From an uncultured Acetatifactor sp. (lineage in GTDB: Bacteria; Bacillota; Clostridia; Lachnospirales; Lachnospiraceae), in the NCBI GenBank assembly GCA_944384205.1, contig CALWSL010000012.1:46602-110601 (forward strand): DNA of 64,000 nt, in the 5' to 3' direction. Positions 17,324-26,284 of this stretch are shown piece after piece. The stretch's first letter is position 1. Every line of letters begins with the position of its first letter. The translations under genes and the position numbers were made by a program. The notes under the pieces are model-generated. The model saw only the letters and a list, made by a program, of their open reading frames with translations, ran no database searches and was not told where the DNA came from.

Positions 17324-18649
17324 ATGGATGATAAAAAAATATGTTTTATTATTTGTTCTAATAATCAATTATATCTGGATGAATGTTTGTTTTATATCAG
17401 TCAGTTGGAAATACCGGAAGGATATAGTGTGGATGTTATGAGTATTGCAGAGGCAAAAAGCATGACATCCGGTTATAATGAGGGTATGAAGGCAACCGAT
17501 GCAAAGTATAAGGTATATATACATCAGGATGTGTTTATTTTGTATAAAGGATTTTTAAAGGCGGTAATAGATATTTTTAAATCAGATTCCAAAATCGGCA
17601 TGATTGGCATGGTGGGTGCGCCCAAAATGTCGGCAAGCGGCGTTATGTGGTTCGGTATGAGAGAAGGTTCGTTATATATGCTGCGGCATTGCCAGGAATC
17701 CTATCAGGAATATGAGTACCGTCTGGAGGATGGTCTGCATGATGTGGAAGCGGTTGACGGACTGATGATAATCACCAGTGTTGATTTGCCGTGGAGAGAG
17801 GATATATTTGATGGATGGGACTATTATGATGTATCGCAAAGCTTTGAATTTTTGAGGAAGGGATACCGGGTAGTAGTTCCTGAACAGAGAAATCCATGGT
17901 GTCTGCATGAGGACGGAATCCTTAATTTTTCTGATTATGATTCTTATGTCAGGAAGGGAAGAGAGGAGTATCCGGAGTTTTTCCAGGGAATAAAGACGCT
18001 CTATAAAAGGAATGAGTGGAGACAGGAATGTCAGGTGACAGTCTTGTTAGTGGTACAGAATCAATCGGAGCTTCTCAGGCAGCAGCTAAGGATGATGGAA
18101 CTGCTTCGGGGAAATATACGGACACGAATCATTGTTGTAGACAACGGCTCAGAGGATGGCTTGTGTGATTGGCTGCAAAGCCAGCAAAAGGTGGAATATA
18201 TTTGCTGGGAGCTTGCAAGGGAAAACTATGCTGTTGTGCTGAATACTGCCATACGGGAATTTGAAATTGAGCAGGACATTCTGCTGGTTTCTCCAATAGA
18301 GCTGCTGCTGCCGGGATGTCTGGATATAATGTATGGTGCCTTGCATTGTTCAGAGGAGGTAGGGGCAATCGCAGCTAATTTGTTACACTTAGGGATGGAG
18401 GAAGTGCCGGATCTTCAGAGCGCACTTACCTATGTACAAGGAAAAGAACGGACAGCAAATGTGAAGGGTATCGGGAAGCTGCCAGTGACCGGTGTGATGA
18501 TAAAGAATCAAATGGTGCAGCAGATCGGCGGGTTTGATGAGACGCATTCTGCGTTACCGGGGGTGCTGGAGGATTTTTCTGTCAGAGCAAGCAGAGAAGG
18601 CTTTGTCTTTTACGAGATGGAGGATGCCTATATCTGTCAGGTCAGGTAA
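17324..18649 (+). CDS. Two-domain glycosyltransferase (GT2-like)
   Basis: A 441-residue protein with two tandem GT-A-like domains. The first (about 1-215) has FIICSNNQLYLDECL and YKVYIHQDVFIL, the HQDV metal motif of the Glyco_tranf_2_5 group. The second (about 230-441) has VTVLLVVQNQSELL, IIVVDNGSEDGLCDWL and SPIELLLPGCLDIMY. This second domain is clearly related to the N-terminal domain of the protein at 20861, which has IVVDNGSGDGLGQWL and SPGLMVLPGCIETLY. It is the last gene of the rightward run before the opposite-strand SGNH gene. Sugars unknown. Confidence 0.8.
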   Translation: MDDKKICFIICSNNQLYLDECLFYISQLEIPEGYSVDVMSIAEAKSMTSGYNEGMKATDAKYKVYIHQDVFILYKGFLKAVIDIFKSDSKIGMIGMVGAPKMSASGVMWFGMREGSLYMLRHCQESYQEYEYRLEDGLHDVEAVDGLMIITSVDLPWREDIFDGWDYYDVSQSFEFLRKGYRVVVPEQRNPWCLHEDGILNFSDYDSYVRKGREEYPEFFQGIKTLYKRNEWRQECQVTVLLVVQNQSELLRQQLRMMELLRGNIRTRIIVVDNGSEDGLCDWLQSQQKVEYICWELARENYAVVLNTAIREFEIEQDILLVSPIELLLPGCLDIMYGALHCSEEVGAIAANLLHLGMEEVPDLQSALTYVQGKERTANVKGIGKLPVTGVMIKNQMVQQIGGFDETHSALPGVLEDFSVRASREGFVFYEMEDAYICQVR

Positions 18650-18675
18650 TGAACAGGAAATGTATCATGGGAAAT

Positions 18676-19689
18676 TTATAGTGGCAGTATTTTTTCCCAT
18701 ACAGGCTGAGCCAGCGTCAAAGCGCGCTGACTTAAGTGGCAGTGGTCCGCAGAGAGATATTCTTCAATGGTTTGAAAATCTTCCGTAATCATTTGCTTAA
18801 ATACAGACAGGAAACCGATGTGGTGTTGTCTGCATCCGGCGGCTAACTGTTCGTTAAAGTATGCAGTTGCCAGATTGCGTTCTGTCTCAGTGCCGCTTCT
18901 GGGAAACTCGGGATCTATGGGGCATACATCCCGCTGGGAGGCAATAGGACCCCAGCAGGAAACAAGGTAACCTCTTTCCTTTAAAGAGACAAGGAAAGGA
19001 AGGTATTCCGTAAGAATATCATCCACAATGTCCTGATAGGTCCGCTGCTGTAATACGGTCTGACGAAATACATGTACCCGGAGATCAATTTCTCCAAGAC
19101 AGCATATGATATGAGCGTTTGGTTTAATAAAATTACGGCACAAAAAATCCACTTTCTCGCGAAAGTGAGTAGAGGTGTCCGTTTGATTACAATGATAAGC
19201 CAGACAGGGACCCAGATGTAATGCGGTAAAGGGATGGGCTGTAGCATTTGGACAGATATTGATGTCATTTCCTATCGGGACGAATGACAGTGATTCATTC
19301 CCGCTGAAAAAGTTGACATGGGAGTCACCCAGTACAATAATGGTATTATTGACATAATGCTGTAAGCGTGCTTCGTTGAAATGTGCCTGTCTTGTTATGG
19401 TATCGGTGTAATCCGCATCAGGAAGCATTTGCAGAGCAAAAACCAATTCTTTTAACATGCTGGTAATGGCAGAAACATCAGGAGCGGAAAGATAGTTGTC
19501 AATCGCAACGAAGCGTTCGGAGAAGAGCTGCCTGATGGTCTGAAGCTGGGCAGCAGGATACAGTTCCGCGCGGTATTCCAGTTCCGTGGAAAAGCACAGT
19601 TTTAAATCCTCCCATGGTATTTGAAACAGGGAAGAGGGATTGGTTTCTATTGTGTGGATAAGCTTAAGTACAATTTCTGCTGTTTTCAT
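18676..19689 (-). CDS. SGNH-family hydrolase/acyltransferase with N-terminal helical module
   Basis: A 337-residue protein. Residues 121-124 read GDSH, the block I nucleophile motif (serine at 123), GEIDLR matches block III, and SADHCHLS near the C-terminus supplies the block V Asp-x-x-His pair, so the catalytic triad is present. No signal peptide is seen, so it should act in the cytoplasm. The first 100 residues are homologous to the first 100 of the divergent gene at 19765 (IPWEDLKLCFSTELEYR against IPIADIKQCVSAEIEV, and LQMLPDADYT against LDMLSDAIYT). Likely role: acetylating or deacylating a sugar of the glycan; substrate unknown. Confidence 0.75.
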   Translation of the reverse strand: MKTAEIVLKLIHTIETNPSSLFQIPWEDLKLCFSTELEYRAELYPAAQLQTIRQLFSERFVAIDNYLSAPDVSAITSMLKELVFALQMLPDADYTDTITRQAHFNEARLQHYVNNTIIVLGDSHVNFFSGNESLSFVPIGNDINICPNATAHPFTALHLGPCLAYHCNQTDTSTHFREKVDFLCRNFIKPNAHIICCLGEIDLRVHVFRQTVLQQRTYQDIVDDILTEYLPFLVSLKERGYLVSCWGPIASQRDVCPIDPEFPRSGTETERNLATAYFNEQLAAGCRQHHIGFLSVFKQMITEDFQTIEEYLSADHCHLSQRALTLAQPVWEKILPL

Positions 19690-19764
19690 CCGTTACATCC
19701 TTATTTGTATAATTTATAATTTTATCATAAAGAAAATTTCTGTACAAGAATCGTTGGAGGAAAT

Positions 19765-20868
19765 ATGGACAAGACGAAAGAATTATTAATGAAAATCAGG
19801 ACTGCGGCTGCGGAAGGAAAGCTTCCAACGGAAAATATTCCCATTGCGGATATCAAACAATGCGTATCTGCAGAAATAGAGGTTTATCGGAATACGGTGA
19901 CAGAGAGCCAATACTTGAGTATTTTGGAGAGTTATGAAAGAGTAAGTGCAGATATTACGGAAGAAGAGTGTGAAAAGCCCAAGGTAATTCTTTGGCTGGA
20001 CGCTATGCTTCTGTGTCTGGATATGTTGTCAGATGCCATATATACTCTGGCGAACAGAGAGTATTGGGAGTATAAGCATCGCCATCATTTGCAGGACCCG
20101 CAGATTCAGGAGATTATAAATTATATTGATAAAAAGCACAGGGTAAGTCTGCTGAACTATGGTTTTGTAGATGACTATATGAAGCAGCCGGTGGAGTCGT
20201 ATCTTGACGAGGACTGTCAGATGCTCTACATACCTTATAAGGGACGAAGGATGTATTTTCCAAGAAGCTGGGATGAGGAGAGGAGCATCCAGTATTTTCG
20301 TTCGTTACTGGCGGAGCAGGATGTGCGCTCTCCCCATTGCTATCGACATAACGGGTATGGCGTAAAGGAAGGGGATGTTGTGGTAGATGTGGGGGCAGCG
20401 GAAGGAATCTTTACTCTGGATATCATAGATATTGCCGGAAAGGTGTATCTGCTGGAAGCCGATAAGGAATGGCTGGAAGCATTACGGCAGACCTTTCAGA
20501 AGGATGGGGAAAAGGTTCAGATTATTTATGGTTTTGCGGATTGCATTGCAGAAGGTGACAGAGTAACGCTGAATTCTCTTTTTACAAAAGAGATAAATTA
20601 TATTAAAATGGATATTGAAGGGTATGAGAAGGCGGCATTGCAGGGGGCGGACAGACTTCTGACCGACTGTGAAAATCTGAGATGTGCAATCTGCGCCTAT
20701 CATTGCAGAGAAGATGAAGAATGGATTCGGAACTATCTGCAGCGATATGGTTTTGTGACGGATGTGTCAGAAGGGTATATGTGTCCTGACTGGACCGTGG
20801 AAGCGTATCTGGAAGCGGAGCTTCGCAGAGGTATTGTATTTGGAAAAAAGGAGAAAAAGCATGATTAA
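19765..20868 (+). CDS. FkbM-family methyltransferase with N-terminal helical module
   Basis: A 367-residue protein. Residues 1-100 are the module shared with the SGNH protein at 18676. From about 200, the SAM-dependent methyltransferase follows: GDVVVDVGAAEGIFTLD (motif I), VYLLEADKEW, then INYIKMDIEGYEKAALQGA, the MDIEGxE hallmark of FkbM. FkbM enzymes O-methylate sugars and other small groups. GGAGG precedes the ATG. Its stop overlaps the next gene by eight bases. It may methylate the flagellar glycan or the hydroxyl or phosphonate end group. Confidence 0.87.
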   Translation: MDKTKELLMKIRTAAAEGKLPTENIPIADIKQCVSAEIEVYRNTVTESQYLSILESYERVSADITEEECEKPKVILWLDAMLLCLDMLSDAIYTLANREYWEYKHRHHLQDPQIQEIINYIDKKHRVSLLNYGFVDDYMKQPVESYLDEDCQMLYIPYKGRRMYFPRSWDEERSIQYFRSLLAEQDVRSPHCYRHNGYGVKEGDVVVDVGAAEGIFTLDIIDIAGKVYLLEADKEWLEALRQTFQKDGEKVQIIYGFADCIAEGDRVTLNSLFTKEINYIKMDIEGYEKAALQGADRLLTDCENLRCAICAYHCREDEEWIRNYLQRYGFVTDVSEGYMCPDWTVEAYLEAELRRGIVFGKKEKKHD

Positions 20869-22231
20869 AAATACAGAGATGCGTATCGTTATCATTGCCG
20901 GAAATCAATTGGAAGCGGTAAAGAGTACAATAGAGTCAGCCAAAGTATTTTCCGGTTTGGAGGAAAGTCAGTTTATTGTTGTGGATAATGGTTCCGGAGA
21001 TGGTTTGGGTCAGTGGTTATCGACACAGCAGGGCTTTGATTACATGATTTTTGAAGATGCGGCGGAAGGATATGCCGGAATTTTAAATGAGGTGATAAAG
21101 CAGTTTGTCGGAGAAGAGGATTTGCTGGTATTATCTCCCGGCTTGATGGTATTACCCGGGTGTATTGAGACATTATACGACGCGTTGGAGGAGGATGAGC
21201 AGACAGGGGCAGTTTGTGCAAGAATGATTTCAAACAGATCTGAAGAAGGAAAGAGCTTCAGTAGCGCGGCAGAGTATGCCGCACTACATGCAGAACCGGA
21301 AGGGAAGACGGAAATATTAGGACTCCCTTATGAGGGGGTTTTGATTCGGAATGAAATGCTGCGGGAGTTAGAAGGCTTTGACAGCCAATTCCTTTTGCCG
21401 GGCAGTACCATGGTGGATTTTGCGTTTCGGGGCATAAAGAAAAATTATCGCTATTACGAAGTTCAGAATGCCTTTTTCTATAAGATATCGGATAGTGAAA
21501 AGATATTTTTTGAGAAATTTGGCAGGGATGTTGACAGACCGGTTCTCAAACAGAAGTGGGAGATGAATTATTTTAACGAATATCCGAATTATATGCTGCT
21601 GTCCTTTGTGGAGAAGGAAAAAGAAGAGGAATTTTCCGTTTTAGAGATTGGATGCGACTGCGGAGTGAATCTTTTACGTCTGAAAAATGAATATCCGAAT
21701 GTGCAGTTATATGGCGTGGAAATTAATGCCGGCGCAGCGGAAATTGCATCTCATATTGCACAGACCCAGGTTGCCAATATTGAGGATAAGTCTCTGGATT
21801 TTGCAGGAACCAGATTTGATTATATTATTTTTGGAGATGTTCTGGAGCATTTGAGAGACCCGGAGGGAACCATAGGGTATTGTAAAAGCTTACTGAAAGA
21901 GGATGGACGGATTCTGGCATGTATTCCGAATCTCATGCACTGGTCCGTTATGTATCAGTTGATGAATGGTAATTTTACATATACGGACACGGGACTTTTG
22001 GACAGGACACATATACATTTCTTTACCTTTAATGAGATTGTAAGTATGTTTCAAAGAGCAGGCTATGAGATAGACCAGATGACCTATACCGGAGGAGGAC
22101 AAATTACGGAAGATGTCAGGGCGTTTGTCAACAAATTGCTGAGCCTTTCCAACATTTCCGAAGAGTTTATGTTTTATGCTTTTCAATATATTGTTTCGGC
22201 GAAAAGAAGAATTTCAGATAACTGTCATTAA
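20861..22231 (+). CDS. Glycosyltransferase-methyltransferase fusion
   Basis: A 456-residue fusion. The ATG at 20861 is chosen because AAGGAG precedes it and the GT domain begins at once (MRIVIIAGNQ). Residues about 1-215 are a GT2-like domain (IVVDNGSGDG; GVLIRNEMLRELEGFDS). Residues about 255-450 are a class I SAM methyltransferase of the ubiG/methyltransferase-11/23 type: FSVLEIGCDCGVNLL (motif I), YGVEINAGAAEIA, FGDVLEHLRDPEG and LLKEDGRILACIPN. A single protein would add and methylate a sugar. Its 3' end overlaps the convergent fliB-like gene by 18 bases. Confidence 0.85.
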   Translation: MIKNTEMRIVIIAGNQLEAVKSTIESAKVFSGLEESQFIVVDNGSGDGLGQWLSTQQGFDYMIFEDAAEGYAGILNEVIKQFVGEEDLLVLSPGLMVLPGCIETLYDALEEDEQTGAVCARMISNRSEEGKSFSSAAEYAALHAEPEGKTEILGLPYEGVLIRNEMLRELEGFDSQFLLPGSTMVDFAFRGIKKNYRYYEVQNAFFYKISDSEKIFFEKFGRDVDRPVLKQKWEMNYFNEYPNYMLLSFVEKEKEEEFSVLEIGCDCGVNLLRLKNEYPNVQLYGVEINAGAAEIASHIAQTQVANIEDKSLDFAGTRFDYIIFGDVLEHLRDPEGTIGYCKSLLKEDGRILACIPNLMHWSVMYQLMNGNFTYTDTGLLDRTHIHFFTFNEIVSMFQRAGYEIDQMTYTGGGQITEDVRAFVNKLLSLSNISEEFMFYAFQYIVSAKRRISDNCH

Positions 22232-23362
22232 CAACAATCCTGCGTCGCTGATGGTATTGTTTTCAACTAACTTGTCGGTTAAAAGCCGGCGGAAAGCTTC
22301 AGAATGCTCAAAGGTTCTGCTGATACAGGATATAATGTAGATATATTCATCGCGATTCAGTTTTTTGTTATTGTTTACAAAAGATGCTAAAGCAATAGTC
22401 TGAATGAGACAAAATTCGGCGGCAATATAAATGAACTTTGTTTTTACAAGCTCGTAGTCGGGAATTTCCAGGCTGTCGGAAAAGATGCGGTATACCCAAT
22501 AATTCGTGTAAAAAGATGTATAATCCTGAATGGCTGAGCGAAATGCTGCCATGTCAGACAAATACTGTTCAAAGCTGGTTTGAGCAAAATAGTTATTTGT
22601 CAGTCTTATCAGTTGTGAAAAGCGCTCAAGAACTGGCTTCCTATACAGTATTGTCTGCAATTTCCGTAAGAAGCTATAACGATTGGCTTCACTGACAGCA
22701 TGACTTAATTGTACATCAAGGGAATGCAGGGTATTCTCCTGAAAGTATAAGTTAATATGCGGACTGAGAGAATGATAGTCAATTTGCCCGGTTTGATAAA
22801 ATTGTATTGCCGTTTCCAAAATTTTATAGGATACGAATAGTCGGGTGCTGAGTGTAACAGAAGGAAAGCATTGGAGAATATCTACAATGCCAGTGTGGAC
22901 AGAGGATTCATAAAAATATAATTTTGTGTATTCATATTGGGGAGCAGGCGACTCGTCCTCTGTAAAGTCAAATTGTATACTTTCTTTGTTCATCAGCTTG
23001 TCAATTACATCGGGGCAGGACATACTTAAGTAACCTTCTAAAACGCTGCCATATTGATGACCCTTGCGGGGATAAATTCGACAGGTATCAGATAAATATT
23101 CGGGACCGAGTTTGAGAACAACTTTGCATAAATTATTGTTATCAAGCATGTAACAGCGCTGGTTTTCCAATTTGGCACAAATGCCATTGTCTGTTTCAAT
23201 CAGCCAGTCTTTGGCGGGTACATCCAATTGCTCTTCATGTTCTGCCATCTTTTTACAGGTTGCTTCATCTATGATGATACGCCAGCCGGCGCAGCAGGTA
23301 TTAGGGCAGGCGCTGGCAATACATTTAAAATCTTTATACAAGTCTACTGTGAGATAATTCAT
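22214..23362 (-). CDS. fliB: FliB-like flagellin lysine-N-methylase
   Basis: A 382-residue protein. The first ATG of the frame is at 23413, but GGAGAAA followed eight bases later by the ATG at 23362 and the typical start MNYLTVDLYKDFKC support 23362. Seen: a cysteine-rich N-terminus, CIASACPNTCCAGW, with ICAKLENQRCYMLDNNNLC and LSDTCRIYPR further on, the pattern of FliB proteins that methylate lysines of flagellin. A sigma-A-like promoter lies at 23404-23432. It closes the island that starts with flagellin 20 kb away, linking the whole region to flagellin modification. Confidence 0.85.
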   Translation of the reverse strand: MNYLTVDLYKDFKCIASACPNTCCAGWRIIIDEATCKKMAEHEEQLDVPAKDWLIETDNGICAKLENQRCYMLDNNNLCKVVLKLGPEYLSDTCRIYPRKGHQYGSVLEGYLSMSCPDVIDKLMNKESIQFDFTEDESPAPQYEYTKLYFYESSVHTGIVDILQCFPSVTLSTRLFVSYKILETAIQFYQTGQIDYHSLSPHINLYFQENTLHSLDVQLSHAVSEANRYSFLRKLQTILYRKPVLERFSQLIRLTNNYFAQTSFEQYLSDMAAFRSAIQDYTSFYTNYWVYRIFSDSLEIPDYELVKTKFIYIAAEFCLIQTIALASFVNNNKKLNRDEYIYIISCISRTFEHSEAFRRLLTDKLVENNTISDAGLLLMTVI

Positions 23363-23403
23363 GGAAGGTTTCTCCTGATAAAAGTGAAGTAGTATTTTTG
23401 TAT

Positions 23404-23432
23404 AGTATAGCATATTTATTATTTCATTACAA
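23404..23432 (-). promoter_or_regulatory. Sigma-A promoter of the fliB-like gene
   Basis: On the minus strand TTGTAA (plus 23427-23432) and TATACT (plus 23404-23409) are separated by 17 bases, about 45 bases before the start at 23362. The rest of the 334-base gap between 23363 and 23696 is AT-rich and non-coding. Confidence 0.6.
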
Positions 23433-23502
23433 TTATAGTTTAAGTAGTAGATGAAGAAGTATTTTTCTATTAATAAATTGAATTAAATTTGGTAATTTCA
23501 TA

Positions 23503-23531
23503 TTGCATTTTGTAGTTAATTGTGCTACGAT
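23503..23531 (+). promoter_or_regulatory. Possible promoter and leader hairpin of the Rpn gene
   Basis: TTGCAT 23503-23508 and TACGAT 23526-23531 with a 17-base spacer. Downstream, GCAGGAAG 23646-23653 pairs with CTTCCTGC 23668-23675 in the leader, just ahead of the ribosome site. No T tract follows the hairpin. Confidence 0.4.
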
Positions 23532-23696
23532 AACTGCAAGCAAGTAATTTCAGAAGATTGATTCTATGATTCTCAGACCGACTGACGGTTTCTGACTTTT
23601 TCGGACTTCTTGCTTAATCCCATGGAAGATATTCCAAAGAAAACGGCAGGAAGGGTAAAAGCACATTCTTCCTGCAATTTACAGCAGAAAGGATGA

Positions 23697-24716
23697 ATGC
23701 CTATGAATGAAAAAGAAGAAGTAAAGACGGTTCACGCTCCGCATGACAGGGGCTACAAAAGGAGTCTGTCCCAGCCTGGGGAGTTTTTACATTTCCTGAA
23801 GAAATATGTAAAAGCGGACTGGATGATGGGGCTTGAAGAATCGCAGCTTAGTTTGTGTGACAAGGAATTTGTGGATAAGGATTATGAAGGTAGGGAAGCG
23901 GATTTAATTTACCGTGTGAAAAGGACAACGGGAGAAGAAATTTTTGTATTTGTCCTGCAGGAATTACAGTCAACGGTGGATTACACGATGATTTTTCGCA
24001 TTTTGATTTATGTGGTAAATAATTTGTTGCGACATTTTCTGAATACGGCGAAAGCGAAACGCGAGGATAAGGATTTTCGTCTGCCTGCCATGGTGCCCAT
24101 AGTTTTTTACAACGGAGAAAGTAGTTGGACGGCGGTCAGAAACCTTCGGAATTATCAGACTGGGGGAGACTTGTTTGGAGACCATGTGCTGAATCTGGAG
24201 TATTATCTGGTAAATCTGTCCGATATAGAGGAGCAGGACATTCTTTCCACGAATACGGTGCTGGATAATATCATGTACTGTGACAAATTCCGCAGAAAAT
24301 ACGAGCTGGCAGAAGCGGTCAGGACAGCGTATGACAGGATACAGTTGCTGGGGAATCAGGAGAGAGAAGAATTTAATAATTGGGTCAAAACCATCTTGCT
24401 GTCTGTCTGCGGTAATCGTGAGACAGTGGTGGAGGAGATTTTAAGCTGGGCTGGAAACGGAGTGGATGATATGGCGTTCAAGTACAATATAATCAAGGCT
24501 TTTGAGGATGAGAGAGCAGAGGGAAAAGCTGAGGGAAAAGCGGAAGAAAGAGCAGAAGTTGTGATTGAACTGTTAGAAGACCTGGGAGAAGTGTCTGGTG
24601 AATTGAGGGAAAATATTATGGCGCAGAAGGAGTTGACTGTATTAAAGGAATGGCATAAAAAAGCGGCCAAAGTGAAAAGTGTTCAAGAATTTGAAGCGTA
24701 TTTAAAAGAAAGATAA
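23697..24716 (+). CDS. Rpn-family recombination-promoting nuclease (PD-(D/E)XK)
   Basis: A 339-residue member of the Rpn/transposase_31 family. Seen: the opening HAPHDRGYKRSLSQPGEFLHFLKKYV, then EADLIYRV and FVFVLQELQSTVDYTM, which supply the Asp and Glu/Gln residues of a PD-(D/E)XK nuclease core, and the C-terminal repeat EGKAEGKAEERAE. Family knowledge: Rpn proteins are DNA nucleases that raise recombination; they are often multi-copy in Lachnospiraceae. AAAGGATGA precedes the ATG. A strong terminator follows, so it is a single-gene unit. Confidence 0.9.
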   Translation: MPMNEKEEVKTVHAPHDRGYKRSLSQPGEFLHFLKKYVKADWMMGLEESQLSLCDKEFVDKDYEGREADLIYRVKRTTGEEIFVFVLQELQSTVDYTMIFRILIYVVNNLLRHFLNTAKAKREDKDFRLPAMVPIVFYNGESSWTAVRNLRNYQTGGDLFGDHVLNLEYYLVNLSDIEEQDILSTNTVLDNIMYCDKFRRKYELAEAVRTAYDRIQLLGNQEREEFNNWVKTILLSVCGNRETVVEEILSWAGNGVDDMAFKYNIIKAFEDERAEGKAEGKAEERAEVVIELLEDLGEVSGELRENIMAQKELTVLKEWHKKAAKVKSVQEFEAYLKER

Positions 24717-24748
24717 TTTTACAAGTTTTAATAATATAAAGAAATCAA

Positions 24749-24782
24749 ACGTCATCTTAGGTTTTTCTGAGGTGACGTTTTC
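24749..24782 (+). terminator. Intrinsic terminator after the Rpn gene
   Basis: ACGTCATCTTAG 24749-24760 pairs over 12 positions (two T-G pairs) with CTGAGGTGACGT 24767-24778, followed by TTT. Confidence 0.85.
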
Positions 24783-24867
24783 ATTGGTAAAATAATGCAG
24801 GAAAGTGATTGACAAAATTCATTGCATAAAGTAGTATACCAAAAGTGTTGTTAGAGGAAAAGATATT

Positions 24868-25717
24868 TTAAGCAGAAAGTCTGCTGAAAGATACAGGGCA
24901 AAGAAATATATTTGCCGACTGGATATATATTTTAAGAGCCTTGAATGCTATAAATGACAGCGGAAGAGGAATGGTGATTGTTACCTCAGGTACATTGACA
25001 AGGAAAAATGAGGAAAAGCTGCGCAAGAATATCGTATCACGCGATTGGATAGAGGCAGTGGTTACCCTCCCTGCCAATTTGTATGCAAACACCAGAACTG
25101 GCAGTGAAATCATTTTATTTAACAAAAAGAAAGAGAAGAAACGGCAAAAGAAAATTCTTTTCATAGATATCAGTAAATACTTTTTGCGGGATAACAGGAA
25201 TTTCTATTCCATATCTCAGGAAGGAATTGATTTAGCAACCGATATTTTTTACAAATATTATGAGGTGCAGGGTGTAAGCAGTATTGTAAACGTTTCACAG
25301 ATTGATGAGGAGGTCTGTTCCCTTAAGCCTTTGCGTTATATAGGAATGCAAAAACAAAAAGATACGAATATCCAGACGCTTTGTCTTGGTGATATTGCGC
25401 ATATAGCGAGAGGAGTACAACTTAAAAAGGAGGAGGAAGAGGCTCTGTGTCTGAACGGAACCGCTTTCTATCTGAACATCAAGGATATTCAGGAGGGACG
25501 TATCCATTATGAGGATGCCAGACGGATTTCGCCGAAAAGCAAAGACTGGCATAAAAAATTTGAAATCCGGGAGGATGATATTTTAATTACCTCCAAAGGA
25601 GCCTCTTTCAAGATAGCAATTGTGGGGGGAAATCCGCCGGAAACATATATTTGCGGTAATCTGACATTGCTTCGCGTCAATAAATCGGTATACCATTCTT
25701 ACATATTATACGCTTAG
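24868..25717 (+). pseudogene. Decayed type I-like DNA methylase/specificity gene, first piece
   Basis: The frame opens after a TAA near 24868 with no start codon and reads FADWIYILRALNAIND, then GRGMVIVTSGTLTRKNEEKLRKNIV, WIEAVVTLPANLYANTRTGSEIILF: the C-terminal part of an HsdM-like N6-adenine methylase. The SAM motif and the NPPY catalytic motif, which should lie upstream, are missing. From about 25340 it continues into a specificity-type target-recognition domain (CLGDIAHIARGVQLKKEE ... FEIREDDILITSKGASFKIAIVG), so the ancestor was a methylase-specificity fusion. The frame ends at a stop at 25715-25717 where the companion reading frame takes over, suggesting a one-base deletion. Confidence 0.75.
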
Positions 25718-26136
25718 ACAAAGAAAACGAGATTAGTGTCGTTTATGACGAATTCTGTACCTGTGGAGTGATTTCGAGACAATGCACGTCTGAGTACATA
25801 AACAGACTGCCGTCTTTTATTCGTCAGATTAAGGTCATTACAAACGGAGAATATCTGTTGGAGGTCGGAGAAGACGGATATTATCACACAGAAATAAGCG
25901 CTGTAAGGAACGTTCCCTCCGAGTATCGGTGCTATAAAATCAAGGGGCATATAGAAAATTGGGAAGCAGAGGACGCAGCTAAAACAGATTGGATTTTTTA
26001 CCGGCACGGTGTATATGAAGAGCTTCATGTCGGTGATAAAGTATGTTTTAAAATCTCCAAGACAGAAGTAAATAACTGGAAGGATATCGGACTGGCAAGA
26101 AATATTTATCCGGCGGATTTGAAGAAAGAGGTTTAG
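25684..26136 (+). pseudogene. Second piece of the decayed gene, or small hypothetical protein
   Basis: This frame is open from 25684 and contains RLDKENEISVVYDEF, then CGVISRQCTSEYINRLPSF, which resembles the ending of a specificity half (normally ...TGGVIxxLTxxxLxxLPIP). Inserting one base near 25714 would fuse it to the preceding piece. The remaining 100 residues (for example WIFYRHGVYEELHVGDKVCFKIS) I do not recognise. The first ATG in frame is at 25768 (122 residues) but it has no ribosome site, so independent expression is doubtful. Confidence 0.5.
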
Positions 26137-26215
26137 GTGACTGAGCTTTAGGGTGATAACACAAAGAAAAATAGAATTTTAACCATATTTTAACGTTTAT
26201 GTTATTCTAATTATC

Positions 26216-26244
26216 TTGACAAAGTATGTTTTCCTCTTTAGAAT
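26216..26244 (+). promoter_or_regulatory. Sigma-A promoter of the CNNM gene
   Basis: A perfect TTGACA at 26216-26221, 17-base spacer, TAGAAT at 26239-26244, about 40 bases upstream of the start at 26285. Confidence 0.85.
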
Positions 26245-26284
26245 CTATTCATAACATTTATATAAGGAGGTATATTTTACAAAA

